This document shows, one piece after another, positions 36,206 through 45,818 of a DNA stretch of 64,000 nucleotides. The notes beneath the pieces are model-generated. The model was given only the letters and a program-made list of their open reading frames with translations, did no database searches and was not told where the DNA came from. Position 1 is the stretch's first letter. The number at the start of each line of letters is the position of its first letter. Location: the NCBI GenBank assembly GCA_027405735.1, contig JAPEHQ010000012.1:186001-250000 (forward strand), read 5' to 3'. Both the position numbers and the translations under genes were made by a program. Source of the stretch: Mucor racemosus. Lineage: Eukaryota > Mucoromycota > Mucoromycetes > Mucorales > Mucoraceae.

Positions 36206-36583
36206 TAACCTTGATTTTTAAGGGGTAGTTTTTATATGCTTGAATCTTATTTATATTGATAGTGCAACTACGATATAGATGAGTAGTTGACTAACTTGAT
36301 ATCTTTGTTTATTATCATTATTGATTTGGATAGAATCCTGTTTTGATATATATGTCATTTGTGTAATTGATTGCGCCGTGATCAAGGGTGCTATCATCTA
36401 CACGACATGTATGGTTCAAAAAGGGTATTTCATATTTTTAGCATGCGTTTGTTATTGTGTTCAATTGAAGCATTTGTTTATTATCGTTGTTCACATTTCA
36501 AGTGGCATCATATTTTATGAGCGACACTTGAAATTTAGGTTGTTTTATTTTATCAAGCGTTTTTAGTATGTAATTCCACTGCA

Positions 36584-36726
36584 GCATGCTATGATATAAC
36601 TTGACATAGATTTTATCTAAGGGAACACGGGGAAAGAGACTAATGTGTGAATAATGGTGGATTGTACAATATGGTGAGGGAGATTAGAAGAAAGATACAT
36701 GGTGAACCATATTGATTTATCAAAAT
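36584..36726. other. Short spacer between LTR-5 and LTR-1
   Basis: No recognised feature. It could be part of the tail of the LINE or older flank. Confidence 0.3.
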
Positions 36727-37063
36727 ATGTTTAGGTTAAATAAAATTAGAAATTTAATCAAGTAAAGAGATATCGTTTATTGGAATGAAATTAATAGGGT
36801 TCATATACTATTTGATTTGGGGAATTAATGGTGTGGTAAGGTAGTTTAGATGTTATTTAATAGTAATGTGTCATGTTGGTATATCATGTTGGAATATCGC
36901 ACTGGCGTATTATGCTTTTGTACCATGCTTCTATACCATGCTTCTATACCATGCTTTTAGGAGCATTGTATAGTTAATATTTAATTAAGGAACTTCCGGT
37001 TCCGGATCTGTTATTATTTACTTTTTTGGATTTGACATGATCCGGTTTAAGAATGATACATCA
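36727..37063 (-). repeat. LTR-1, copy 2
   Basis: On the plus strand it begins TGTTTAGGTTAAATAAAAT and ends CGGTTTAAGAATGATACATCA. It is the reverse complement of the LTR-1 at 26196-26875 without the 350-bp insertion. A short tandem CCATGCTTCTATA repeat lies at about 36927-36955. No target duplication found. It abuts the 3' end of the LINE. Confidence 0.65.
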
Positions 37064-40000
37064 CATATATCTAAGATGGAATGAAAGGGTATATATCGCG
37101 GGTCTATTGAGGTCCAGGAACAGGTCCAACAATAGGTTGGGAGCAGTAATTATGGAATTGACGGAGGATTGCTGCTATGGTGGCATCAGGTACAAAAGGT
37201 GCATTATGTATAGAGAACTGCCAATATGATTTCCAAATGTTTTCGAGACAAACAGAGAATAGAAACCAGATGGTCATATCGTGGGGGCCAGTTGCAACAT
37301 TAGATTTTGGGAGGCGTAGGGAGAATAGCGAATTGATAAGTGTTTTTTGGGATATGCGAAATATATGGTGATCGTGAGGTAGGAGATAGTGGATGGCGGT
37401 TTTCCAGATGAACCATACCTGTCGACATTCGACAAACATGTGTTCAGCTGTATGTTGGTGTTCGGAAGGTAAGCATAAAGGACATAAAGGAGAGGAGACT
37501 TTGTCTGGCAGGAGACGGTGTAGCCGTACCCGTGTATTGGTCTTGTTTTGAAGCAATTGGAACCAAATGTTTTTGGATTTAAAGGACATTGTGGATTTCC
37601 AAAAGAGTTTCCAGGATCGTTTGGTGATTCTGGATACGGTGGGTCGTGGTAGTGGAGTAGCTGCAAGGATCTCTTGTCGGAAGGAATGTGTGGTAATTGA
37701 GGGGATACGAAGGACATCACGATGGAAGGTGGCAAAAGTGGAAGATGAAACCGCTGTTGTAATAGGAGAGGAGGAGGGGAATAACAGCTTCAAGAAGAAT
37801 GGATGGAGTATAATACTATTGTTCATAAGGCAATTGTGCAGTTTCCTGGCCACTACTGGTCGGGGAGCATGTTGTTCTATGCGTGTCAAACGATTATACG
37901 TATTATCATGGCAGAAGAAATCAGATACAATAGAACCTTTCAAAGACCTTGGTGTCACATTCACTTCCAGTGAGTTGGAAGGGAAATATAAAATATCGAG
38001 CAGAGGTAAGTGTAGAGCAGTAGAAGGATCGAGAGAGAAGTCTACTTGTGTTCTGGCATCTGGGAACTTATCTATACAAGATAGAAGAGGCACCAGCGGG
38101 GAGAAGGATGGGCATAAGGATAGTAAGGCTTGACGCTTGGATGGAAGGACAGTATGAAAATCAGGGGTTAAGTTGAATTCAGCAGCGGGATTGAGTGGAT
38201 GATAGTGTACTGCACGTTGTTGGTAGAAGGACAAATTAGAGATGAAGGAAATACAGCTTTTGAGCCAGTGTATAGTGATCCCGAGGGAGGAACGAGAGAG
38301 CGCAGTCTGAGGCCATGTATGTGTCATTATTGGCTTGGCCCATCGAAGCTGTAAAGCCAGATGTTGGCTACGAGGATCGATGACACCTAGTCCGCCTTCA
38401 GCTATTGAGCGTGTCATGAGATCCCAAGAAACAGTACGAAGTTTCGCCGTATCTTGAATATCGTTCATGAAAGCTGAGAGTTTAGAAATCATTTTTTGAA
38501 AGAAATGCTTGGATGGATTGAAGTGTCGAAGTGAATGCCAAAACTTGGAAAGGTTGAGGGTGTTTACTACCGTTGCTTTTCCTTTATAGGAAAGGCCTCG
38601 TTGGAAGTGAGGTTGCAACGCTGTATCCAAAGAATTAAGAATGGTGTTTTCAAATAGTGCGCTTTGTACTTTTGATTGTATGATCGGGAAGCCGAGATAT
38701 TGCAATGGGGTGGTGGAGGTGCGATCGAAGATTTCGGTGATATGGTTGCGGGCAAACGTACTTTCCCAAACGACATCAACAGGGTTGCCGCTGAGAGAGA
38801 GAACTTGGGTTTTGTTGAGGTTTAGTTTGGCATTGGAAGCCGCTCCGTAGGTATCAATGTGAGAGATTAATCGACGATATTCTCTAGGTGTTCTGACGAT
38901 GACTAAAAGATCATCGGCATAGGCACTTAGTTTGAAAATTGCATGGTTTGGTTGTGATGGCTGTAATTGTACGAAAGGATTAGGAGGATTCATTCCAGTA
39001 ATGTTCTGGTCCTGGAGGATCATCTGTAGCAGTGGTTCAAGAGCGAGATTGAAAATGATTGGCGATAATGGGTCTCCCTGGCGTATACCACAAGATTGTG
39101 AGACCGTGTCAGTGAGATAGCCATTAACGTTGATCTTTAGTTTTGTTTGAAAAAAGAAATTGATGATAGTGGTTACGAGAGTAGGGGGTATGTCAAATAC
39201 TGTCAGAACCGCTTTGAGGTATTTACCATTCACTCTATCGTATGCTTTCATAAAATCCAACAATAATGCCATTGTTTGGGCATGCTGTGGATCATTTCGA
39301 GCAATATCGGTAGCACATTTGAGGAGCACACCATTATCCCCTATGAATCTATTCCGCATGAAGCCTGTTTGGAATGGATTAATCATATGATTGGCAGCTT
39401 CAGTCATCCTTGAGTTGATTATTCTCGTGAAGATTTTAGCATCGCAATTCGTGAGAGAAATTGGCCTATGATTTTGTAATAAGGTAAGGTCGCCTTTCTT
39501 TGGCAGTAAGCATACGATAGCGTCGTGCCAGGTAGATGGGAAGATTCCATTATTTAACGCTTCATTGTACACCGTGGCGATGAGCGTTTGATATTCAGGT
39601 ATCTGAAATACAAAGTGTAATAAACCATAGGTCAGGCCATCTGGGCCAGGGCTGCTTGGGTTGGGAGCTCTGGATGCCTGTTCAAGTAGCATTTGAAAAC
39701 TGATGGGCGCTATTAGTTTGGTTTGATGGTCATTGTTTAGTTTCTGTTCTGGCTTAATGAAAGACGATACATGACGAATTTTCCAGCTATCAACTCTTTC
39801 TGAGGTAAATAGTTCCTGGAAAAAGGTTTGGGTAGCTTTCAATTTCGATTCTGTAGTTGTGCAAATAGCATTAGAGTGCGGATGGACTAGTTGATCAATT
39901 TGTTTGGCTTTGTGGCGGATCGCAATGGTCTTTTTCAAGTATCCAGCACAAGATTCACCTTTTTCTCTCCACCGATGTCCTGCCCTAAGGCTGGCTATAT

Positions 40001-42712
40001 CCACTCGTTCCTGTTGTAACAAGACGATTTGTTGATTGATAGGTTGTAGTAATTTCGTACGAATATTCGGAGGTGTCTCTGAATCCCGGCTGATGTTATT
40101 TCGAAGGTGGTGCAGTTTAGCTAATCTTTTAGTTCGCCAAGCAATATGCGTTGTAGCAAATCGTTTAGCAACAGCTCTAATCTTCTTTTTGACGGTATCC
40201 CACTGCTGTTGGACATCACCGTATGCTTTTAAACTGGGATGTAAGGTATGCAACGTCTCTTTCAAGGTAGAGCAGAAGGTTGGATTGTTTAACAGTACTG
40301 GATTGAACCGCCAAACGCCTTTGCCTGTAGGTGTAGTACCTATCTGAAACTCAACCGAGAGCAGTTCATGGTCTGTCCATGTCCTGGATATATGTTTAAC
40401 GAGAGATTTGTTAATTTTGCGTGCCATGTTAGACGCAATATACACGTAGTCAATTGTTGATGGGATTCCATTGCCCGAATAGCATGTTGGGATTGGTTGC
40501 TGAAATGGTTCAGTAATACAATCCGTAAAATGACTATGGATGTATTCCAACCAGGATTCTGCCACCATTGCCATTTGGTGTCTTTTAGTATATGCATAAT
40601 TGAGGTCTCCCAAGATGAACATATTATCCCGGATGTCTGCTTGAAACAAAATTGGGATTTGACTTAAATGAGAGTAAAAGGAATGTTTAGCTGCATATGT
40701 ATTAGTGGCTGGGCCGTATATGTTGAATATATAAAAAGGAGTGAAATATTCCATAGAATGGGTAACTTTTGTCAGAATAATTCGTCCATTGAGATCATCC
40801 GGAAGTGCCAGCTTGTGTAAGATAATGTCTTTGTTAAGGGAGACAATACCACATTTACTGGACCATATGGATGATTTTGAGGTGAATTGCATATTGAGCA
40901 TATTAATAGTTTGGGCATCAGATGTGCCTGATTCTTGTATACATATAATGTCAAGATTTTCTTCTCGAAAATGTCTAATTATGTCTCGTTGGATATGCAA
41001 TCGACGTTTCTTTGGAAGACTATTGCAATTTAACGAACCAATCTTTAAATTGATGAAATTGTTTGCATTGTTGGTAAGGTTATGATGACGGTCCATATTG
41101 TGTGATGGCCGTGCACTTAAATGATTGTTATTTGTTGTCATATTATTCATAGTATTCATAGTATTCATAGTGGTGGTATTTGGAGTGTTAGGTTGTTGAT
41201 TTACTGACGTAAATCAACACCGGTACCATCACTTGGGTCTTTGCCAACATCCTCCTGAAGTACTCGGCGGTATTTCGGCAATTTCGTATCATCAGGAAAT
41301 TTATAGTATTCTTTGTTGCCATCATGCTCTTCAGTAGAGAGGCTATGTCTAGTGAAGCGGGGGTGAAGTGCTGGAGTAGGAGGCTGTTCCTGCCCAGCTC
41401 CTTCTTTACTGAGATGACAGGTATCCTCTAACAGTTCCTTTGCTGTCTCGTGTGGACGGGGTGATGTGCCGTCCTCGGCCATTGCAGTATCCTGAGTGGC
41501 AACATCCTGATTCTCCTCAATATTAATGATATCATTAGTATCCAGGTGTATAGTGGTCTCCGGGATGGATTTGTCAATCTCATCCATGAGATCATCTTCC
41601 GTGCTATTGGCAGCGGAAACCTCTGTAGTGGCCTCAATGGCACTACCCGGTTCAACATCCCTGTTACCTTTAACACTGTCATCCATATCCATGGACTGAG
41701 ATTCCTCAGGAGAATTGTGTATCTGGGAGCCAGCATCCTTGCTCCAATCCATTTGAGCTTTGGATGTATCTTGGGCAGATTGATCCTTCTCTCTATGATG
41801 GCGCTCTTGGTTTGGGCTACCGGTGAGGTCCAACAAAGACTTACGGGATTTCTTGGCAGGACATTCAGTTTTGTAATGTCCTATTTCATGGCAGTTCCAG
41901 CACACGATCTTTTGGTGAGATGGCCTCTCGGGGCAGGTGCGAGCAGTGTGATTTCCACTACTGTCATGACAGTATGTGCACCACGGGGGCATATTATGCC
42001 AGGTGGCATGGATACCGTTTGCCTTGGAATTGCACCAAGAGATTTTATGGTTCAGAACTGCGAAAGGGGTTTGGGTCTCCTCGTGGGAGTTGTCAATAAC
42101 CACGTAGCCTTGGCCGACAAAGGTATTAAACTCCTTTTCCCTTTCGATACCGACATCTAATACTACACCGTATGGTGCAAAGGTGTCTCGAAGTCCACAC
42201 ATGACCTCGATTTCCGAGATGAAGGGGAGGTTGCTAACAGCTACCCGAACGGCATTGATCTCCCTGTCCTTAGCGGCAGTGGGAAGAATGCGAACATTAT
42301 CTTTTTCAAACACCAAACCTTTAAGTAAGGCTTCTTGGAGGGCTTCGGTATCTTGTAAGAAGTTAACTTCAATCAAACGTCGATTACCACTTTCTTTGCA
42401 AAATCCTACAGCATATCGCTTGGGTAATTGTTTGGCTATAAGGCCAAAGAAGTCGGTTTGGGATTCAGGACGTGAAGTAACGTCGAAGAAAACACTACCA
42501 GGGGAACGTCCCTGACGAAAAACCAACGATTTCAGGGTGGTCAGGCCTGAAGTCGCGTCTTTCGACTTGGATTCATACAACAATGATGATTTGGTTGTTC
42601 CAACAACTTTAGACCATAGTCTGTTAGGTTGTAACTGCGTTTGCGGTGAGGAGGGCGGTTTGGATTTTCCAACCTTAGGGTTCTGGTTCATATTGGGAAG
42701 AGCCATGAAAAG
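37064..42712 (-). mobile_element. Non-LTR retrotransposon (LINE) with two open ORFs
   Basis: Transcribed on the minus strand: ORF1 (gag-like), 32-bp gap, ORF2 (endonuclease plus reverse transcriptase), and a very short 3' tail of about 40 bp without a poly(A) run. Both ORFs are uninterrupted, so the copy is young. The 5' end coincides with the start of ORF1 and abuts DIC-rep sequence at 42713, so no 5' untranslated region or promoter is visible. Base composition is clearly richer in G+C than the surroundings. L1-type LINEs are known around Mucorales centromeres; relation to these is inference. Confidence 0.9.
37104..41168 (-). CDS. LINE ORF2: APE endonuclease and reverse transcriptase
   Basis: A 1354-aa polyprotein that nicks target DNA and copies the element RNA at the nick. 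After an Asn-rich N-terminus, an apurinic-endonuclease-like domain runs from about residue 40 to 270 (IGSLNCNSLPK, IICIQESG, ILGDLNYAY, TWTDHELLSV). The reverse transcriptase lies at about 490-780: SSPGPDGLTYGLLHF, HRPISLTNCDAKIFTRI, TGFMRNRFIGDN, LLLDFMKAYDRV, GIRQGDPLSPIIFNLALEP and the catalytic LSAYADDLLVI. A C-terminal zinc-binding segment CPLCLPSEHQHTAEHMFVEC is at about 1255. All catalytic aspartates expected in RT (DFMKAYDR, YADD) are present. Ends with PVPGPQ and a stop. No frameshift. Confidence 0.95.
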   Translation of the reverse strand: MNTMNTMNNMTTNNNHLSARPSHNMDRHHNLTNNANNFINLKIGSLNCNSLPKKRRLHIQRDIIRHFREENLDIICIQESGTSDAQTINMLNMQFTSKSSIWSSKCGIVSLNKDIILHKLALPDDLNGRIILTKVTHSMEYFTPFYIFNIYGPATNTYAAKHSFYSHLSQIPILFQADIRDNMFILGDLNYAYTKRHQMAMVAESWLEYIHSHFTDCITEPFQQPIPTCYSGNGIPSTIDYVYIASNMARKINKSLVKHISRTWTDHELLSVEFQIGTTPTGKGVWRFNPVLLNNPTFCSTLKETLHTLHPSLKAYGDVQQQWDTVKKKIRAVAKRFATTHIAWRTKRLAKLHHLRNNISRDSETPPNIRTKLLQPINQQIVLLQQERVDIASLRAGHRWREKGESCAGYLKKTIAIRHKAKQIDQLVHPHSNAICTTTESKLKATQTFFQELFTSERVDSWKIRHVSSFIKPEQKLNNDHQTKLIAPISFQMLLEQASRAPNPSSPGPDGLTYGLLHFVFQIPEYQTLIATVYNEALNNGIFPSTWHDAIVCLLPKKGDLTLLQNHRPISLTNCDAKIFTRIINSRMTEAANHMINPFQTGFMRNRFIGDNGVLLKCATDIARNDPQHAQTMALLLDFMKAYDRVNGKYLKAVLTVFDIPPTLVTTIINFFFQTKLKINVNGYLTDTVSQSCGIRQGDPLSPIIFNLALEPLLQMILQDQNITGMNPPNPFVQLQPSQPNHAIFKLSAYADDLLVIVRTPREYRRLISHIDTYGAASNAKLNLNKTQVLSLSGNPVDVVWESTFARNHITEIFDRTSTTPLQYLGFPIIQSKVQSALFENTILNSLDTALQPHFQRGLSYKGKATVVNTLNLSKFWHSLRHFNPSKHFFQKMISKLSAFMNDIQDTAKLRTVSWDLMTRSIAEGGLGVIDPRSQHLALQLRWAKPIMTHTWPQTALSRSSLGITIHWLKSCISFISNLSFYQQRAVHYHPLNPAAEFNLTPDFHTVLPSKRQALLSLCPSFSPLVPLLSCIDKFPDARTQVDFSLDPSTALHLPLLDILYFPSNSLEVNVTPRSLKGSIVSDFFCHDNTYNRLTRIEQHAPRPVVARKLHNCLMNNSIILHPFFLKLLFPSSSPITTAVSSSTFATFHRDVLRIPSITTHSFRQEILAATPLPRPTVSRITKRSWKLFWKSTMSFKSKNIWFQLLQNKTNTRVRLHRLLPDKVSSPLCPLCLPSEHQHTAEHMFVECRQVWFIWKTAIHYLLPHDHHIFRISQKTLINSLFSLRLPKSNVATGPHDMTIWFLFSVCLENIWKSYWQFSIHNAPFVPDATIAAILRQFHNYCSQPIVGPVPGPQ

Positions 42713-42718
42713 TATCAA
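41201..42718 (-). CDS. LINE ORF1: CCHC zinc-knuckle RNA-binding protein
   Basis: Gag-like protein that should bind the element RNA. The open frame gives 505 aa from the first ATG at 42718; the second methionine (MALPNMNQNPK, 42706) is the more likely start, because the upstream bases belong to the flanking repeat. The middle (about residues 150-235) looks like an RRM-like fold (VAVSNLPFISEIEVM and QGYVVIDNS). Two zinc knuckles follow: CTYCHDSSGNHTARTC and CWNCHEIGHYKTEC. The C-terminal third is acidic and low in complexity. It lies 32 bp upstream of ORF2 on the same strand. Confidence 0.88.
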   Translation of the reverse strand: MILFMALPNMNQNPKVGKSKPPSSPQTQLQPNRLWSKVVGTTKSSLLYESKSKDATSGLTTLKSLVFRQGRSPGSVFFDVTSRPESQTDFFGLIAKQLPKRYAVGFCKESGNRRLIEVNFLQDTEALQEALLKGLVFEKDNVRILPTAAKDREINAVRVAVSNLPFISEIEVMCGLRDTFAPYGVVLDVGIEREKEFNTFVGQGYVVIDNSHEETQTPFAVLNHKISWCNSKANGIHATWHNMPPWCTYCHDSSGNHTARTCPERPSHQKIVCWNCHEIGHYKTECPAKKSRKSLLDLTGSPNQERHHREKDQSAQDTSKAQMDWSKDAGSQIHNSPEESQSMDMDDSVKGNRDVEPGSAIEATTEVSAANSTEDDLMDEIDKSIPETTIHLDTNDIINIEENQDVATQDTAMAEDGTSPRPHETAKELLEDTCHLSKEGAGQEQPPTPALHPRFTRHSLSTEEHDGNKEYYKFPDDTKLPKYRRVLQEDVGKDPSDGTGVDLRQ

Positions 42719-43600
42719 AATTGATGATCTGGGACAAGAATAATTTTTGAAATTAACATTCCGCTTATAAGCCCTTTAAGTCTTAAAAATAAGAGAATTT
42801 ACGATATTTGAAAACTTTTTCAGGAATCTACGATGCTGTACCCACTCTATTCAAGTTTATTACTGTGAATCTTTACATCTACTAATACTGCGTGGTAGTT
42901 TACTTGATGACGATATAGTCTTATTCTAATTATCATATTAGAGCTAATTTACATCGCACATGCAGTTTACTATGTACCATTGAAAAGTTTCAGAAGCTTC
43001 GATCCTGGAAGATGTAGTGAAAGATACAGCTCCAAAAAAATATTCACTTAAAAGCCAAATTACGATCTCCATTCAGTACATAAAAGCGCTGAGCTTTATT
43101 TGTTGAAAAAACATGGCGAACCTTTTTATAAAGATATAATTTATTATCAAAAACATATAACTATTTTCCTCCATTAGGATTTTCTTGATTTGAAATCATT
43201 TCAGAGATATTATTTTGTAACAGACTCGAATCATCAGTCTTAAGTATTGCCACCTTGAAATGAAATACAGGTTAATAACCAAAGCTTTTGATTTACATTA
43301 ATTTTTCGTCTTGCCTCTCCAATGTCATAAACATAAACATGGTCATCACTGAAACCTATTGCTGTCTTTTTACCAAGCAAATTTATTTAATGCTTTATCA
43401 GAACCAACTTGAGTACTTACAAAGGGTTCCTTGGCGTCTGCATTCAAATTCCATAAATCAAATTGGTCGGTTCCATCTACAGTACCAAACGAAGCGGGAT
43501 ATGCAGGAGACCATTTTACATCATACACATGATCGTCTGCGTGTTCAAATGAGTAAAGAAAAGGTATGTTAAAATATACGGAACACACATAATAGACTTA
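42713..43600 (+). repeat. DIC-rep copy 4, with the ancestral dynein 3' end
   Basis: From TCAAAATTGATGATCTGG it follows copy 1 from about 3995 through CGCTTATAAGCC and GATGCTGTACCCACT. After ATTTACAT it contains about 330 bp that the other copies lack (about 42960-43290), and then rejoins them in the dynein exon. The extra part is bounded by TGTAAAT-like words, so the other copies fit a single deletion between short direct repeats. The left end is cut by the LINE. Confidence 0.75.
43161..43549 (-). pseudogene. Dynein intermediate chain 3' end, copy 4
   Basis: The best-preserved dynein fragment. The first exon begins after a CGCAG acceptor at 43549 and encodes DDHVYDVKWSPAYPASFGTV, then FDLWNLN and STQVGSDKALNKFAW. 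An 11-bp deletion after FAW shifts the frame compared with the other copies (which have WDKEGKK). The exon ends DHVYVYDIGE with a GC donor (43313-43314), then a 61-bp intron, then a last exon (43161-43253) VAILKTDDSSLLQNNISEMI...NPNGGK and a stop. The last exon matches the C-terminal tail of dynein intermediate chain. AATAAA follows at about 43135 (minus strand). The upstream two thirds of the gene are absent. Confidence 0.8.
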
Positions 43601-43612
43601 ATTTAATTATAA

Positions 43613-43886
43613 TCAAACTGTTCTTTGTTGATATTTATTTTCATCTGTAGTGGTTGTAGAAGTAGTTGTAGGCGCTGGTGATGTTGTTGTTATTGTAGAG
43701 GCTGAAGTAGGTGTTACTACTGCTACAGCAGCTGGATCGAACAATATTGATCTAGCTGTCAAAGCCAAGAATCGTTTATCGGTATAACCAGACTAATACA
43801 CGCAATATTAGATGCACATAAAGTTATTCATAAGACACACTTACATTCCATAGATCCTGATCTCTAGGTACTCTTATTTGCAACAT
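43613..43886 (-). CDS. Hypothetical small protein next to the dynein fragment
   Basis: Two exons (43845-43886 and 43613-43792) joined by a 52-bp GT-AG intron give 73 aa: MLQIRVPRDQDLWN, then SGYTDKRFLALTARSILFDP and a Thr/Ser/Ala-rich tail ending NKYQQRTV. I do not recognise the family. It may be a real small gene, a fragment of a larger one, or chance. It lies on the same strand as, and just upstream of, the dynein pseudogene. Confidence 0.3.
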
Positions 43887-44773
43887 GGTATGGTTTTTAA
43901 AACTTTGTTTCAAAACTCATTTCAATAAATCATCGCTGTTAAATAAACATTTCCACAATTCATCAAAACCTTTGTACTACAAAAGCATGCCAAAGATTGA
44001 ATTGTTTTGAAATGTAAAATTGAAACTTATCACTTTGATTGATTTTTTTGGTATTTCAGCGACATTTAGCTTGTATTGTGCACTGATATTGTGAGAAATA
44101 GATGCAGCTGAAGGATTGATACTTTTATATTTGAAATATGGTTTTGCTCACCAATAGCAGGAATGCATTTGATGATTGTTGCCTGCTGCGACGCTCTAGT
44201 GTTTCATTGACGATTACAATGAATATATCAAATTATTTGGTTTTTAAAGAGTTTTCTAGGATGATCTAGCAAATCGACTTGAAGTTTAAAATATACTTTC
44301 TTTATTATATGCATGTTCAAAGTGTTTTTGTATTTTTTTATTTCAAATTATAGCATCAACACACTATGGGCATTCGATAAGAATTTGTATTCAACATCCG
44401 GATAATCGATTTTCATGTGGCATGAATTTGTTATCAATTCACTTTTTGGTTATCGCTGGTGGGAACATTAATGATGCAAGACTGTAATTATATAAATGGA
44501 GTAAGACTAATCTTGTATATTTAAGTTACGTCGATTAGGTTTTTTTCTGCTTTAAAATCCTATCTCGACCTGCAATGTCATAATTTCCAAGCAAATTTGA
44601 GATTGCAATCACCAAAGTGTGCCTCCATTTGGATAAACTGGATGGAGCAAGGTGATACTTTGATTAACAAATCAAAAAACTTTTTTCTTCTATTTTCATA
44701 CCAAGCGCCGATGTAAAAACAAAAAGAATGTCGATTTAGAAATTCTTCCAATGGATTGTTTTCTACCAAAAAG

Positions 44774-44804
<31 letters not shown>

Positions 44805-45261
44805 GTTAAATTTCTATAAATCTTTCGAGATAACCTCAACATTTATATCTAAAGGAAAACGATAGTAATGCCCAGAGCTAAATCCATGCCAATTTTGAAT
44901 TACGTTTTTGACTAATAGACACTTAGTACCACAATAATGCAATACTTTTAACAGGATGAATTGATATTTTTAGCTCCATCATGATAGCAACAATCCTTTT
45001 TTCAATGCGGAAAAAGAAGGGATTAATGCCAAATTTAACCAGCTTTCTAGTCACAACAGCCGCATTTTTTTTCTGGTTAGTAGCAAGCAGCAAGCAGCAA
45101 CCGGATTACAGCATTGGCCACTCTCTGGGGCTCATAGGCCACTATAAAACAAACAAAATTGAATAAGGGCGGTTAATTTTCTCCCTTTTTATTCTTTTTC
45201 TTTTTTTGTACAAACCTCCCACTTTCTTTTTTTTCTTCCTTTATTATACCTTTTATCATAA
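43887..45261. other. Spacer upstream of the F-box gene
   Basis: No gene recognised. An A run of about 28 bp lies at about 44775-44803. A CT/T-rich stretch at 45178-45250, just before the F-box start, probably is its promoter or 5' leader. Confidence 0.45.
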
Positions 45262-45786
45262 ATGTTGAGTGAGCAAAACGATATTTTGACTATTCAACGT
45301 GCTCATTACATAAATTGGTGTAATAACCGAAATTTCTTATCTTCACCGTTAGTTATGCCAGCAAATATTAAAGAAATGGAAACAAAAGCAGCAAACGAGC
45401 GTTCTTTCTCTTTACCACCAGAATTATTGATGGAGATCTTTAGTTATTTGGATGACAATCAAATCACATTGCATTCAGTTTCACTTGTGTGCAAGCAATG
45501 GTTTTACTGTGCTGCTCCAATTCTTTATTGCCATCCTCAAATAAATGATACTTACAGATGGGCTACTTTTATATTGACATTGACAAGGGAACGCATGTCA
45601 TTTTTCTATGGTGATCTTATAAGATCAATTGACTTATCCTCGGGAAAGTCTATTGGTATGTAGATATATTATAAAAGCTCAATTTTAATTATAATGTAAT
45701 TGATTTCTGTTTATTTAGAAGCTATGAAAGACCAAGAGTTTTATCGAAGATTATCAGATGCAAATGACAATCAACAACAGCAGCAA

Positions 45787-45818
<32 letters not shown>

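Larger units (their letters stand above)
34956..36583 (+). mobile_element. LTR-5 copy split by a Tc1/mariner-like element
   Basis: It starts TGCAGTAAATTACG and ends GTAATTCCACTGCA. The two halves (34956-35304 and 36208-36583) together equal one LTR-5. The flanks (ATATA before, GCATG after) do not match, so this copy may result from recombination or have lost one flank. The DNA element at 35305-36205 lies inside. Confidence 0.8.

Noticed and set aside
36321..36566. 81-codon frame repeated at 33728-33973 and in part at 12352-12654
   Set aside because: It lies wholly inside LTR-5 copies and has no known domain; repeated only because the LTR is repeated.
34956..36583. Target duplication around the third LTR-5
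   Set aside because: Flanks ATATA and GCATG differ, so no duplication is claimed for this copy.
37567..38133. 188-codon plus frame opposite the LINE
   Set aside because: Antisense shadow of ORF2, as are the other plus frames between 37177 and 42743.
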